From contig NZ_JAIVEM010000072.1 of the NCBI RefSeq assembly GCF_020404765.1, positions 268,442 through 332,441 on the forward strand: a stretch of DNA of 64,000 nt. Reading direction: 5' to 3'. Under the pieces are notes generated by a model. It was given only the letters and a program-made list of their open reading frames with translations, searched no databases and was not told where the DNA came from. A program made the position numbers and the translations under genes. The DNA comes from Paenibacillus sp. BJ-4. Lineage in GTDB: Bacteria > Bacillota > Bacilli > Paenibacillales > Paenibacillaceae. The first letter of the stretch is position 1. Each line of letters opens with the position of its first letter. Positions 26,906 to 35,695 of the stretch are shown in pieces.

Positions 26906-27982
26906 ATGATGCAGATGGAAGCTTTAAAGCTGGATGAAAGGATTGTTGAATATGCCGTTTATGGCGGTGCTGTCTTAGGCGGTGGCGGCGGAGGCTGGGT
27001 CGAGGAAGGGCTGCGGATCGGAAAGCTGGCTCTTGAAGCAGGACAACCGCTGCTAGTACCCATAGACAGTTTTGCAGACGACGATCTTTTCGTCACTGTA
27101 GCTGTCGTTGGTGCCCCGGCTGCGCCGGACAAATATGTAAAGCCCGTTCATTATGTAAAAGCCCTGAATATGGTGTCCTCTATGACAGGAAAGGGCGTCC
27201 GGGCTTTGCACACAAATGAAAATGGCGGTGAAACAACAATTAATGGCTGGTTTCAGTCGGCCTTAACCGGTATCCCGGTTGTGGATTTTGCTTGTAATGG
27301 GCGGGCTCACCCGACAGGAACGATGGGCTCGATGAATTTAACCGAGCTGCCGAATTACGTTAGCCATCAGGCTGCCGTAGGCGGACGCGGGGAGCACTAT
27401 ATAGAATTGGGCATTACAGGTTCCCTGGATCATGCCGCTTCGCTGGTTCGTAAAGCCTCGGTGGAAGCTGGAGGATTGGTAGCAGTTGCAAGGAATCCGG
27501 TGACAGCTGCTTATGCGAAAGCCAATGGCGCCCCGGGAGCCATTTCCCGGGCAATCGCCGTCGGAGAAGCGATGCTGGCTCACCAGGGCGAGGCTGCGAT
27601 TGCTGCCGTGACCGCCGAGCTGGGCGGTAAGGCTATCGCTACAGGTGAAGTAACGGAGTGTCGACTCGAAACATCAGGAGGTTTTGACGCCGGGGTGGTT
27701 TGCATAACGGACAGCGGACTGACCTACGAAATGACCTTCTGGAATGAGTACATGTCACTGGAGCTTGACGGGGAACGGTTAGCCACGTTTCCAGACCTGA
27801 TCATGACATTGGATATCGATACAGGCAGACCTGTAATCACAGCTGCCGTAGCCAAGGGACAGAGACTGGCTATCATTGCAGTACCGAAGGAACGACTCCT
27901 GCTGAGCACGACCATGTTTAACAGCAAATTGCTGCAATCGATTGAGCAAATAATCCATAAGCCGATACTGTCCTACTTATAA
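26906..27982 (+). CDS. DUF917 family protein (S-methyl-thiohydantoin desulfurase-like)
   Basis: 358-aa cytoplasmic protein. The N-terminus has the family Gly motif AVLGGGGGGWVEEGL, followed by TNENGGETTINGW and DFACNGRAHPTGTMG. DUF917 proteins are found next to hydantoinases and racemases, and one branch removes sulfur from S-methyl-thiohydantoins. It starts at one of three closely spaced Met codons (26906, 26909 or 26915), directly after the transporter stop codon, so the genes are coupled. The role here is inferred from neighbours and family. Confidence 0.8.
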   Translation: MMQMEALKLDERIVEYAVYGGAVLGGGGGGWVEEGLRIGKLALEAGQPLLVPIDSFADDDLFVTVAVVGAPAAPDKYVKPVHYVKALNMVSSMTGKGVRALHTNENGGETTINGWFQSALTGIPVVDFACNGRAHPTGTMGSMNLTELPNYVSHQAAVGGRGEHYIELGITGSLDHAASLVRKASVEAGGLVAVARNPVTAAYAKANGAPGAISRAIAVGEAMLAHQGEAAIAAVTAELGGKAIATGEVTECRLETSGGFDAGVVCITDSGLTYEMTFWNEYMSLELDGERLATFPDLIMTLDIDTGRPVITAAVAKGQRLAIIAVPKERLLLSTTMFNSKLLQSIEQIIHKPILSYL

Positions 27983-28004
27983 AATATACAGGAGGAACGC
28001 AACG

Positions 28005-28868
28005 ATGGCACTTCAACAAACATTAACTGTATTCGAAGCGCTGGACAGCGCCTATGTGAATGGAGAGCGAGTGAAGCAGCTTTTTGCTGGATATGAGGAT
28101 ATTTCGGTAACCGTAAAACAGGTGACCGGAGTGAAGGGAAGTACAGATTTTATCCATGTGCTTATTCCCGGTACAGAAGGTAAAAGCTCGGGAGGTACGG
28201 CACCAACATTCGGTATTGTTGGTCGCCTGGGCGGGATCGGCGCACGTCCATCCCGAATTGGCCTCGTATCTGATGCTGATGGAGCGATCGCGGCGGTAGC
28301 GGCTGCACTAAAGCTGGCAGACATGCAGCTTAAAGGCGATAGACTGAAGGGGGATGTGGTTGTCACCACGCACATTTGCCCGGATGCCCCTACGCGTCCG
28401 CATGAGCCGGTTGATTTTATGGATTCACCTGTGGATATTGTGGAAATGAATCGCCATTTCACCTACGGTGAAGGAAGGCTATATTTTGCGGGTCAGTGAG
28501 GATTTATTACGCCTGATGGAATAAACTACGGCACAATTGCCTGTTACTTTTCCGGTTACGACGCAGGATATCACGCCGTATGGTAATGACCTCTATCATA
28601 TTAACTCGATTTTACAGCCTGCTGTAGCGACGGATGCACCTGTAGTCGGTGTTGCGATTACACCACAGGCGGCTGTACCGGGATGTGGTACCGGGGCAAG
28701 TCACGAGATTGATATTGCCACTGCCGTAAGATTTTCGATTGAAACCGCCAAGGAATTTACGAACGGAACGTGTACATTTTATGATCCGAGGAATTTGCCA
28801 GAATCACCGAATTGTACGGCTCTATGAAAATATTGCAGACAGCAGGCAGTGCCCAAAGACATAGCTGA
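28005..28868 (+). pseudogene. DUF1177 family gene, multiply disrupted
   Basis: Family features are spread over three frames. 28005-28499 encodes the N-terminal part up to DIVEMNRH, then goes out of frame. A second frame from about 28456 (ISPTVKEGYILRVSEDLL) is stopped by TAA at 28522-28524 and continues (28537-28827) through DITPYGNDLYHINSILQ and GCGTGASHEID. A third frame from about 28788 (EEFARITELYGSM) reaches a stop at 28866-28868, restored by adding one G at ccgagg. Between MNRH and ISPTV the family appears to have about 25-30 more residues, implying an internal deletion. The intact protein would be about 310 aa and of unknown function. AGGAGGAACGC precedes the start. Confidence 0.75.
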
Positions 28869-28947
28869 TGCATAACAGGGCAGGCCGCAGGCTTGCCCTT
28901 TGGCGTCAGGAGCGTAAAATAAAATGAAGCGAAGGCAGGGATTCAGG

Positions 28948-29619
28948 ATGCATAAGCTTGGGATGATTATGATTGGACAAGCTCCCCGGTCGGATGTGGC
29001 CCCTATTGTAGAAAGGGCCCTGGAAGGACGGGCAGAGCTGGTGCAGGCAGGCGTGCTGGACGGGCTTTCATTAGACTATATACAACAGCACCTATCGCCG
29101 TCGCCGGGAGAATATGTATTGACCTCGCGTCTGACAACCGGGGAGTCGGTGGTCATTTCACGTGAGAAAATCCAGCCACTGCTTCAGGACAAAATCACAC
29201 GTATGGAGGAGCAGGGGATACGTACGATTTTGCTGCTTTGTACCGGCGTATTTTCTGGACTGCACACCCGAACTGCTTTTTTAATCGAGCCGGATCATGT
29301 GCTTCCGCCTGTACTTAAAGCTATGTCCAGCGGAAGAAGACTTGGACTGATTGGACCGCTTGAAGAGCAGAAGGATAACCTCAAGTTGAAATTCAGTCCT
29401 TACGGATTGAATCCCAAGTTTGCAGCGGCCTCGCCTTACAGTGGCAGTGCGGAGGAATTTCGACAGGCTGCCGGACAATTCAAAGATCAAGCTGATCTTA
29501 TTGTGCTGGATTGTATGGGGTATACAGATGTGCATAGAGAGCTGGCGGCACGTTATGCAGGGGTTCCAGCCATATTATCCAATGCCTTGATCGGTAAGCT
29601 CGTATCGGAAATGGTGTAA
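28948..29619 (+). CDS. AroM family protein
   Basis: About 223 aa, related to E. coli AroM. The N-terminus KLGMIMIGQAPRSDV is characteristic, followed by ILLLCTGVFSG and VLDCMGYT, each containing a Cys like those of the Asp/Glu racemase fold to which AroM is related. The start is ATG 28948, chosen because it gives the canonical N-terminus; 28924 is an in-frame alternative. AroM function is not established. In Firmicutes it recurs with DUF917, DUF1177 and OPT transporter genes. Confidence 0.82.
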   Translation: MHKLGMIMIGQAPRSDVAPIVERALEGRAELVQAGVLDGLSLDYIQQHLSPSPGEYVLTSRLTTGESVVISREKIQPLLQDKITRMEEQGIRTILLLCTGVFSGLHTRTAFLIEPDHVLPPVLKAMSSGRRLGLIGPLEEQKDNLKLKFSPYGLNPKFAAASPYSGSAEEFRQAAGQFKDQADLIVLDCMGYTDVHRELAARYAGVPAILSNALIGKLVSEMV

Positions 29620-29644
29620 GTGTATAAGCTGACTGAAAATTTAC

Positions 29645-29812
29645 ATGTTGGTCACTACACAAGCGGATGGTACTTCCCATCGCTTGCCCCCGGATTTTCT
29701 GAATAAGTTCCCTACGGAAGAAATTCGGGAGCAGTTTAGGCTTACGATGCGAGCTTTCCTATGGAAAGCTTTCAGGCGACCGCTATCGCTTGTCCAGCAC
29801 CATTCCGCCTGA
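29645..29812 (+). CDS. Possible 55-residue ORF between aroM-like and aminopeptidase genes
   Basis: ATG 29645 to TGA 29810-29812, with the plausible helical stretch PTEEIREQFRLTMRAFLWKA. There is no ribosome binding site and I recognise no family. It could be the remnant of a lost gene in the cluster or a chance ORF. Confidence 0.2.
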   Translation: MLVTTQADGTSHRLPPDFLNKFPTEEIREQFRLTMRAFLWKAFRRPLSLVQHHSA

Positions 29813-29874
29813 TCCGTTTCCCATATAAATATTTCGAGAAAGCTGATATAGCCTAAAAATAGGAGGTAAGAAGT

Positions 29875-30825
29875 ATGAGTCAGCAACGTGTTGAAATCAG
29901 TAAAAATGTATTGCAAAAATGTTTGGGACTCACCGCCGAAGAGACACTTCTCGTTGTAACCGACGATGATAAAAAGGAGTTGGGCGAGTCCATATATGAA
30001 GCTGGTAAGGCACTGGGAGCCGAAGCGGCGATGATGACGATGAAAGTGCACTCCAAATCAGGCGAGGAGCCTCCGGCCCCTGTTGCCGAAGCTATGCTCC
30101 GATCCAACGTTGTTGTATGTGTCACCCGATATTCGCTGACACATACAAGTGCCCGCAAGCAGGCTGCAGCTGCTGGAGCTCGCCTGGCGACCATGCCAGG
30201 TATGACGGATGACATGTTCATGAACGGGGCAATTGCTGCTGATTATCCCAAGGTCAAGGCGCTGACCGAAGAGGTGACCGCATTGCTGACGGCTGCCAAG
30301 CAGGTACGGATTGAAAAGGACGGGTACAGCTTGAACTTTACCATTGAGGGTCGCAACGGCGTACCCAGCACAGGTATGTATTTGAACCCTGGAGAATCCG
30401 GTAACCTGCCTTCCGGTGAAGCGTATATTGCTCCACTGGAAGGCACGGCACAAGGGCAGATCATAGTGGATGGTTCTGTGGCGGGAATCGGTGCATTAAA
30501 GGAGCCACTCCTGCTGACGGTGCAAAATGGCAGATTAATCGCCGCAGAAGGAGAAGCCGGGCAGCCTCTGCTGGATATGCTGGGCGAGGGTAATGGCAGA
30601 ATGCTGGCCGAGTTCGGTATTGGAACGAATGATAAAGCCCGCATTACGGGCGTTGTATTAGAGGACGAGAAAGTATACGGCACGATCCATGTCGCTTTTG
30701 GCAGCAATAATACCTTTGGCGGAACTGTTGCTGCGGGTGTGCATATTGACGGGGTCGTTCAAAAACCGGATGTATATTTGGATGATCGTCTGATTATGAA
30801 GGCTGGTCAATTGCTGGCGAGATAA
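29875..30825 (+). CDS. M29-like (AmpS/PepS-type) leucyl aminopeptidase family protein
   Basis: 316 aa, metallopeptidase-like protein of the clan often annotated as leucyl aminopeptidase and distantly related to 2,5-dihydroxypyridine dioxygenase. Recognisable motifs are TMPGMTDDMFMNG, FTIEGRNGVPSTGMYLNPGE, NLPSGEAYIAPLEG, LAEFGIGTN, HVAFGSNNTFGG and HIDGVVQKPD; the His/Glu/Asp residues in these would bind metal. AGGAGGTAAG is a strong ribosome binding site. It lies within the DUF917/AroM cluster and would cleave the peptide or amide product. Confidence 0.8.
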   Translation: MSQQRVEISKNVLQKCLGLTAEETLLVVTDDDKKELGESIYEAGKALGAEAAMMTMKVHSKSGEEPPAPVAEAMLRSNVVVCVTRYSLTHTSARKQAAAAGARLATMPGMTDDMFMNGAIAADYPKVKALTEEVTALLTAAKQVRIEKDGYSLNFTIEGRNGVPSTGMYLNPGESGNLPSGEAYIAPLEGTAQGQIIVDGSVAGIGALKEPLLLTVQNGRLIAAEGEAGQPLLDMLGEGNGRMLAEFGIGTNDKARITGVVLEDEKVYGTIHVAFGSNNTFGGTVAAGVHIDGVVQKPDVYLDDRLIMKAGQLLAR

Positions 30826-30839
30826 AGGAGGGAATCATC

Positions 30840-31499
30840 ATGCTTGGAATGATTAGAGTGCTCACCATGCAGGACGAAGCAGCTATCGGCCTCCACGGCC
30901 GAGTCATCGAGCAGCGCTACGGGCTGCCTGTTACCAGTGTATGTATCCCCGATCAGCCGAAGGGAATCTACGATGATATCACAGACAGGGAGGCCGTGCC
31001 CAAAATAGTGCTCGCGGCGCAACAGCTCGTTCAACAGGGCTGTACGTCTATCGGTATTAGCTGCGCGGCTGATCCGGCGCTAGAGGAGACTCGCCAGGCA
31101 GTAGCGGTCCCTGTCTATGGGGCCGGGTCCTGTGCGGCACATCTGGCACTGACATCGGCCAGCCGTGTCGGTGTGTTGACCATTTTGGACGAGGCTCCTC
31201 CATTCATTCGCCATATATTGGGCGAGTCTTATATCGGCACGGAGCGCCCTAAGGGTGTGCGGACAACGCTGGACTTGAACACTCCACAAGGCAAAGAGGC
31301 TGCCATGGCAGCGGCGCTGCGGCTTCAGGAGAAGGGAGCAGAGGTCATTGTGCTTGCGTGCACCGGTTTTGTAACGATGAACTTTGCACCAGAGCTGGAG
31401 CGTACGCTGGGTATTCGAGCCATTGATCCGATTGTGGCGCTGGGTGCGGCTGCTTCGGTACGCTGGCAGCCGCATCATGATGAAGCACAGGTAGGATAG
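30840..31499 (+). CDS. Aspartate/glutamate/hydantoin racemase family protein
   Basis: 219 aa in the Asp/Glu racemase fold. The two catalytic cysteines are in GISCAADPALEE and VLACTGFVTMN. The family interconverts D/L isomers of amino acids or hydantoins using a two-Cys acid/base pair. AAGGAGGGAATC precedes the ATG at 30840, 14 bp after the aminopeptidase gene, so it is co-transcribed. With DUF917 nearby, a hydantoin-type substrate is plausible but not shown. Confidence 0.85.
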   Translation: MLGMIRVLTMQDEAAIGLHGRVIEQRYGLPVTSVCIPDQPKGIYDDITDREAVPKIVLAAQQLVQQGCTSIGISCAADPALEETRQAVAVPVYGAGSCAAHLALTSASRVGVLTILDEAPPFIRHILGESYIGTERPKGVRTTLDLNTPQGKEAAMAAALRLQEKGAEVIVLACTGFVTMNFAPELERTLGIRAIDPIVALGAAASVRWQPHHDEAQVG

Positions 31500-31533
31500 A
31501 CACTTAGCTTGATCATAAATAGTTTAATATCGG

Positions 31534-31571
31534 AATAAACCGTCTTTTCCAGAAAAGGGCGGTTTATTTGT
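31534..31571 (+). terminator. Terminator of the DUF917/AroM cluster
   Basis: aataaaccg (31534-31542) pairs with cggtttatt (31560-31568), with an inner cttttc/gaaaag stem, followed by T. Confidence 0.75.
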
Positions 31572-31636
31572 GTTCCATTGAGTTCCTATAAATAGGAATG
31601 GTCTGGTTGGGAGAGACATGAGCAAGCGGTAAAAGG

Positions 31637-31665
31637 TTTTGTTTTGTAAGCTTTTTTGGTACACT
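31637..31665 (+). promoter_or_regulatory. Possible extended -10 promoter of the pucR-like gene
   Basis: TTTTGT (31637-31642), 17-bp spacer, TGGTACACT with the -10 TACACT at 31660-31665. Confidence 0.4.
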
Positions 31666-31725
31666 ATCCTGAAAATTAGATGAAGCAAAGATTTTGCAAA
31701 ATAAATAGCAGGGTGGTCTGTCATC

Positions 31726-33261
31726 ATGAAAATACCGGGTGTAACAGTTCAGGAACCCATGGCAATCCCCGAGTTGAAGGAGGCAAAGGTATTAAGCGGA
31801 GAACAAGGGCTTAACCGTGTTGTCCGTTTTATTGACATTATGGAGGTTCCCGATCTGAAAGGCTGGATTCGGGAAGGTGTATTGTTGATGACAACCGCTT
31901 ATTCCATCCGTCATGAGCCTGAGGTATTGTGTCAAATCATTCAATTACTGTATCAGGGAGGAGCGGCGGCGCTTGCGATCAAGCCGACCCGCTTTCTCAC
32001 GGAAATCCCCCGCAGTGCGCTGGAGGAAAGCAATGCCTGCGGTCTTCCTGTGATTGAGATACCAGCTGATATTCCATATACAGATATTACACAGCGTGTC
32101 ATGGATATGGTGCTGAACCGACAAGCAGAGCTGCTGCGACGCTCGGAAGGAATCTATCGAACCCTAACCACAATGGTTCTGGAGAACAGTGGCATACAGG
32201 CTGTTAGTGACAATATAGCAGAATTGCTTAAAGCTCCGGTTGCTTTGATTGATAATGGAGGTCAAGCTATTGTCACTTCACCACAAGGATGGGATTGGAT
32301 GAAGGCACAAGATTCTCGTTATTTTCCCATTAATGTGGATAAACGCACGGTCGCCAAGCTGGTCATTGCACGCAATGAGCTAGATGATATGGAGCAGGTT
32401 GGGATTGAGCAGGCACGTCTGGTGATGGCGTTGGAATTAATGCGTGAAAAGGCGGTAGAAGATACGGAGAGTCGGCTTCGGGGAAATTTCATAGATGAGC
32501 TCATGACACCTCCGGTACCGCTGCGCCATGAAGTTGAGCGGAGAGGGCGTCAATTGGGATTTAACCCGGCTTATGATTGGGAGGTGGCTGTCCTGGAAAG
32601 TGCTACGGCCCCGCCTGAAGAGATCCTTTCCGGTTTGCTGAACCTGGAATCGACCCGACGGCGGGTGGTATCTCATATTGAGTTTCGTTCCAATCGGGCC
32701 GTATTATTTTTGCCTACGCTGAATTCAAGTGATTATTATGACGGGGCTGGCGCTGATCAGGAACGATCCTGGGCTGAAACGCTGAAGCAATGGGTAAGTG
32801 AAAAAGCTTTGGGCACGGGTGATTATTATATAGGCATCGGAAGTGCCAAAAAGCTGTGGGAGCTGCTTCAAAGCTACAATGAGGCACGACGTGCGATTAC
32901 GGTATCGCAGCGGCTGTATCCCGATCAACGTGTATCCACATACGGCGATATAGAGATGCATTATATGCTTGGAGAAGCGATGGATAAAGAGGAATTTTCC
33001 AATGTATTCGAACGTAAGCTGGGGAAGCTTCAGCAATATGATCGGTCACATGGCAGCGATCTACTCAAAACGTTATTTTATTATTTGGAAAACAGGGGCA
33101 GTCTGATAGATACGGCGAATTATCTTTTTATACATCGTAATTCAGTAAAATACAGACTAGAGCGGATTCGCGACATGACGGATTTTGATCTTAACGATCC
33201 ACGCGAGCAGTTTATATGCCATACCTGTCTGATTCATTATTATTTGCGGGAACAAAAGTAG
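31726..33261 (+). CDS. PucR family transcriptional regulator
   Basis: 511-aa regulator. The N-terminal PucR sensor domain occupies about 1-125 (VRFIDIMEVPDLKGWIREG, LPVIEIPADIPYTDI). A GGDEF-like central region follows at about 280-400, and a C-terminal PucR helix-turn-helix at about 440-505 (DTANYLFIHRNSVKYRLERI). PucR activators control purine/ureide and hydantoin-type nitrogen pathways in response to the substrate. It is transcribed separately, just downstream of the transporter-DUF917-AroM-racemase cluster, and is its likely regulator. The ribosome binding site is modest (AGGGTGG). Confidence 0.88.
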   Translation: MKIPGVTVQEPMAIPELKEAKVLSGEQGLNRVVRFIDIMEVPDLKGWIREGVLLMTTAYSIRHEPEVLCQIIQLLYQGGAAALAIKPTRFLTEIPRSALEESNACGLPVIEIPADIPYTDITQRVMDMVLNRQAELLRRSEGIYRTLTTMVLENSGIQAVSDNIAELLKAPVALIDNGGQAIVTSPQGWDWMKAQDSRYFPINVDKRTVAKLVIARNELDDMEQVGIEQARLVMALELMREKAVEDTESRLRGNFIDELMTPPVPLRHEVERRGRQLGFNPAYDWEVAVLESATAPPEEILSGLLNLESTRRRVVSHIEFRSNRAVLFLPTLNSSDYYDGAGADQERSWAETLKQWVSEKALGTGDYYIGIGSAKKLWELLQSYNEARRAITVSQRLYPDQRVSTYGDIEMHYMLGEAMDKEEFSNVFERKLGKLQQYDRSHGSDLLKTLFYYLENRGSLIDTANYLFIHRNSVKYRLERIRDMTDFDLNDPREQFICHTCLIHYYLREQK

Positions 33262-33296
33262 ATGGACGCTTTGCCTTGGGGCGGGGAGGGAAGAGC

Positions 33297-33983
33297 ATGG
33301 ATAAAAAAATACTGGTAGCGGACGATGAGTCCAGCATTCGGAATGCACTGGCCTATGCGTTAAAAAGGGAAGGCTTTTTGGTGGAAACCGCCATTGATGG
33401 GGAGGACGCATTGGAAAAAGTGCGTTTGTTCCACCCGGATGTGCTGGTATTGGACGTGATGATGCCCAAATTGGGCGGATACGAGGTGTGCCGCCGTTTG
33501 GAAAGTCGGAAGGGTATCGGTATTTTATTACTGACTGCCAAAAACGACATCGTGGACAAAGTATTGGGGCTGGAGCTGGGTGCAGACGATTTTATGAGCA
33601 AGCCGTTTGATTTGAGAGAGCTGCTCGCACGCATCAAGGCGCTGGTACGGAGGCTGGAGCGAGAAGGAGCGCCTGCACCGGAGGGAGCGGAAACGGTACT
33701 TGGCCCGTTACGGGTACGTCCGTCCAGCCGAACGGCTGAAATCGGGGCAACGGCGCTGGATCTCACTCCCAAGGAATTTGATGTGCTGGCGCTGTTGGTG
33801 TCTCATGCCGGAAGGGTGTACACCCGGGACGAGCTGCTGGAGCAGGTGTGGGGCTTCGATTATGCGGGCGGAACACGGACGGTGGATATCCATATCCAGC
33901 GTCTGCGCAAGAAGCTTGAGCCTCATCAGGCGATATTGCAGACCGTGTATGGTATCGGCTATAAGGCAGAGAAAATAACGTGA
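33297..33983 (+). CDS. OmpR-family response regulator
   Basis: 228 aa. Receiver domain: VADDESS, phospho-Asp in VLVLDVMMPKLGG, Lys in MSKPFDLRELLAR. The C-terminal winged helix ends QTVYGIGYKAEK. The ATG at 33297 follows GGGAGGGAAGAG; the open frame to 33216 overlaps pucR and is not used. It overlaps the kinase gene start by 4 bp (GTGA). Confidence 0.9.
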   Translation: MDKKILVADDESSIRNALAYALKREGFLVETAIDGEDALEKVRLFHPDVLVLDVMMPKLGGYEVCRRLESRKGIGILLLTAKNDIVDKVLGLELGADDFMSKPFDLRELLARIKALVRRLEREGAPAPEGAETVLGPLRVRPSSRTAEIGATALDLTPKEFDVLALLVSHAGRVYTRDELLEQVWGFDYAGGTRTVDIHIQRLRKKLEPHQAILQTVYGIGYKAEKIT

Positions 33984-35571
33984 ATGAACATATATCGAAT
34001 CAGCGAGGGAGCTTCCCTTCCACTGACCAGCAGAAGCGCAATCGCAAGCATACAGGCTTGAGTCTGCGTTGGAAATTTCCACTGGTGCTGGCAGCTTTGC
34101 TGCTGTTTACGGTTGGTGTGCTGAGCTGGCTTGTGCTCACCGGGATTCGCACCAGCCAGACAGATCAAATGGAGCGTGGGTTTAAACGTCAGGCTGAAAT
34201 TGTGGAAATGCGCGTAAAGCAGTCCTATCTGTTGGGAGTAAGCAAATCGCCTGAAGCCTTTATGAAGAAGCAGGCCCCCCAACTTGCGGTGGAGCTGGGC
34301 GCATCCAGCAATATGCGCGTTATTTTATATGATCGCAAGGGACATGAGGTTGGCAATTCTCTACCGCTGGCTTTTCGAACGGATGTCAGTCAGGCGCTTT
34401 CTTACGCGCTCCAAGGCAAGATCGCTTATATTACGGAAGGCAGCACCATCATCTATTTGGCCCCGCTCCAAGGTCCGGACGGCTTGTTGGGGGTGGTGCA
34501 GCTTCATACCTCAATCGAAGCACAGCAGCAGTTCTATCGGGCCATTGCCCGCTTGTTTCTATGGACGGGGGGGCGGTGCTGGTATTGAGCTTTATTTTGG
34601 GCTTGGGTTATGTCAGCCGACAGACAAGGGACATCGGTCGATTGACTCGCGCTTCTGAGCAGATATCGGAAGGGCATTATCCTGAGGCGAGATTACTTCG
34701 AAGGCAGGACGAGCTGGGGAGACTGGATGAAGGAATGCTCCAGATGAGTCATGTGATCCGGGAGAGCATTACCGCGCTGGAGAACGAAAAGCTCCGGCTG
34801 GAAGAAGCGGTTCAGCGTTTGAGGGAGCTGGAGCAGCAACAAAAATCTTTTATCGGCAATATTAGCCATGAACTGAAAACCCCGTTAACCTCTATCCAGG
34901 CTTACGCTGATTTGCTGGATATGTATGGGGATGACCCTGAGCTGGTGCGTGAAGCCAGAGAAAGTATCCATAAGGAAACGAAACGCCTGTACGAGCTTGT
35001 AGAGGACTCGCTGCGACTATCTGTGCTGGATAAATATGATTTTGAATTGCATACGGAGGAAGTGGAGCTGCACTTGCTGCTCGAAGATGCAGGGAGCCGA
35101 ACCCGGGGAAAAGCGGCGAAGCGTGGACTTCGTTTTTCGATAGATGCTGTTCCGGCCAAGGTATGGGGCGATCCTAAGCATATGATGCATATTGTGCTGA
35201 ATTTGCTGGATAATGCGGTGAAGTACAATCGGGACGGAGGCTGGATGACGTTATCGAGTCGGGTGGAACGGGATACCGTGGTCGTGTATGTACGCAATTC
35301 AGGTCCGTTGATTCCCAGGGAAAAATGGAAGATGATTTTCGAGCCGTTTGCTACCTTGAGCCGTGATCGTTCCCGTCAGGATAGCGGTACGGGGCTTGGA
35401 CTTCCTCTGGCGCGCAGACTGGCGGAGCGCATGGGAGGGGAGCTACATCTTACGGCCTCAGGCGATGGTGGCATGGAGAATGCCTATGAAAATGATAAAC
35501 GAGATGACAATGGGAAAGGGAATGAATTTTCGCTTAAGCTGCCTTTGTTGGTTCCCGATGACTCTCTATAA
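33980..35571 (+). pseudogene. PhoR-like sensor histidine kinase, frameshifted in a G tract
   Basis: The first frame (33980-34588, GTG start) gives TM1 (about residues 33-55) and the extracytoplasmic domain, up to AIARLFLW. It then hits a stop just after seven consecutive G (34567-34573). The second frame (34561-35571) continues TM2 (AVLVLSFILGLGYVS), HAMP, HisKA with His in NISHELKTPLTSIQAY, and HATPase_c (LLDNAVKYNRDG, GTGLGLPLARR). Eight G would make one continuous kinase of about 530 aa. It is either inactive, a slippage-prone (phase-variable) gene, or a homopolymer sequencing error. Confidence 0.85.
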
Positions 35572-35695
35572 ACGGATGGATCGTTAGCTACAGTGCTAGA
35601 AATGTATCTTGTTTACAACTTGGAAACAATTCGATGTATTCATGAGACGTTAGGGCATTAAACTGGGGGTATCGTGAACAAGGAGGTCGTATGAC

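Noticed and set aside
29641..30051. 136-aa minus-strand ORF across the aminopeptidase start
   Set aside because: Covers the ribosome binding site and N-terminus of a well-supported gene on the other strand.
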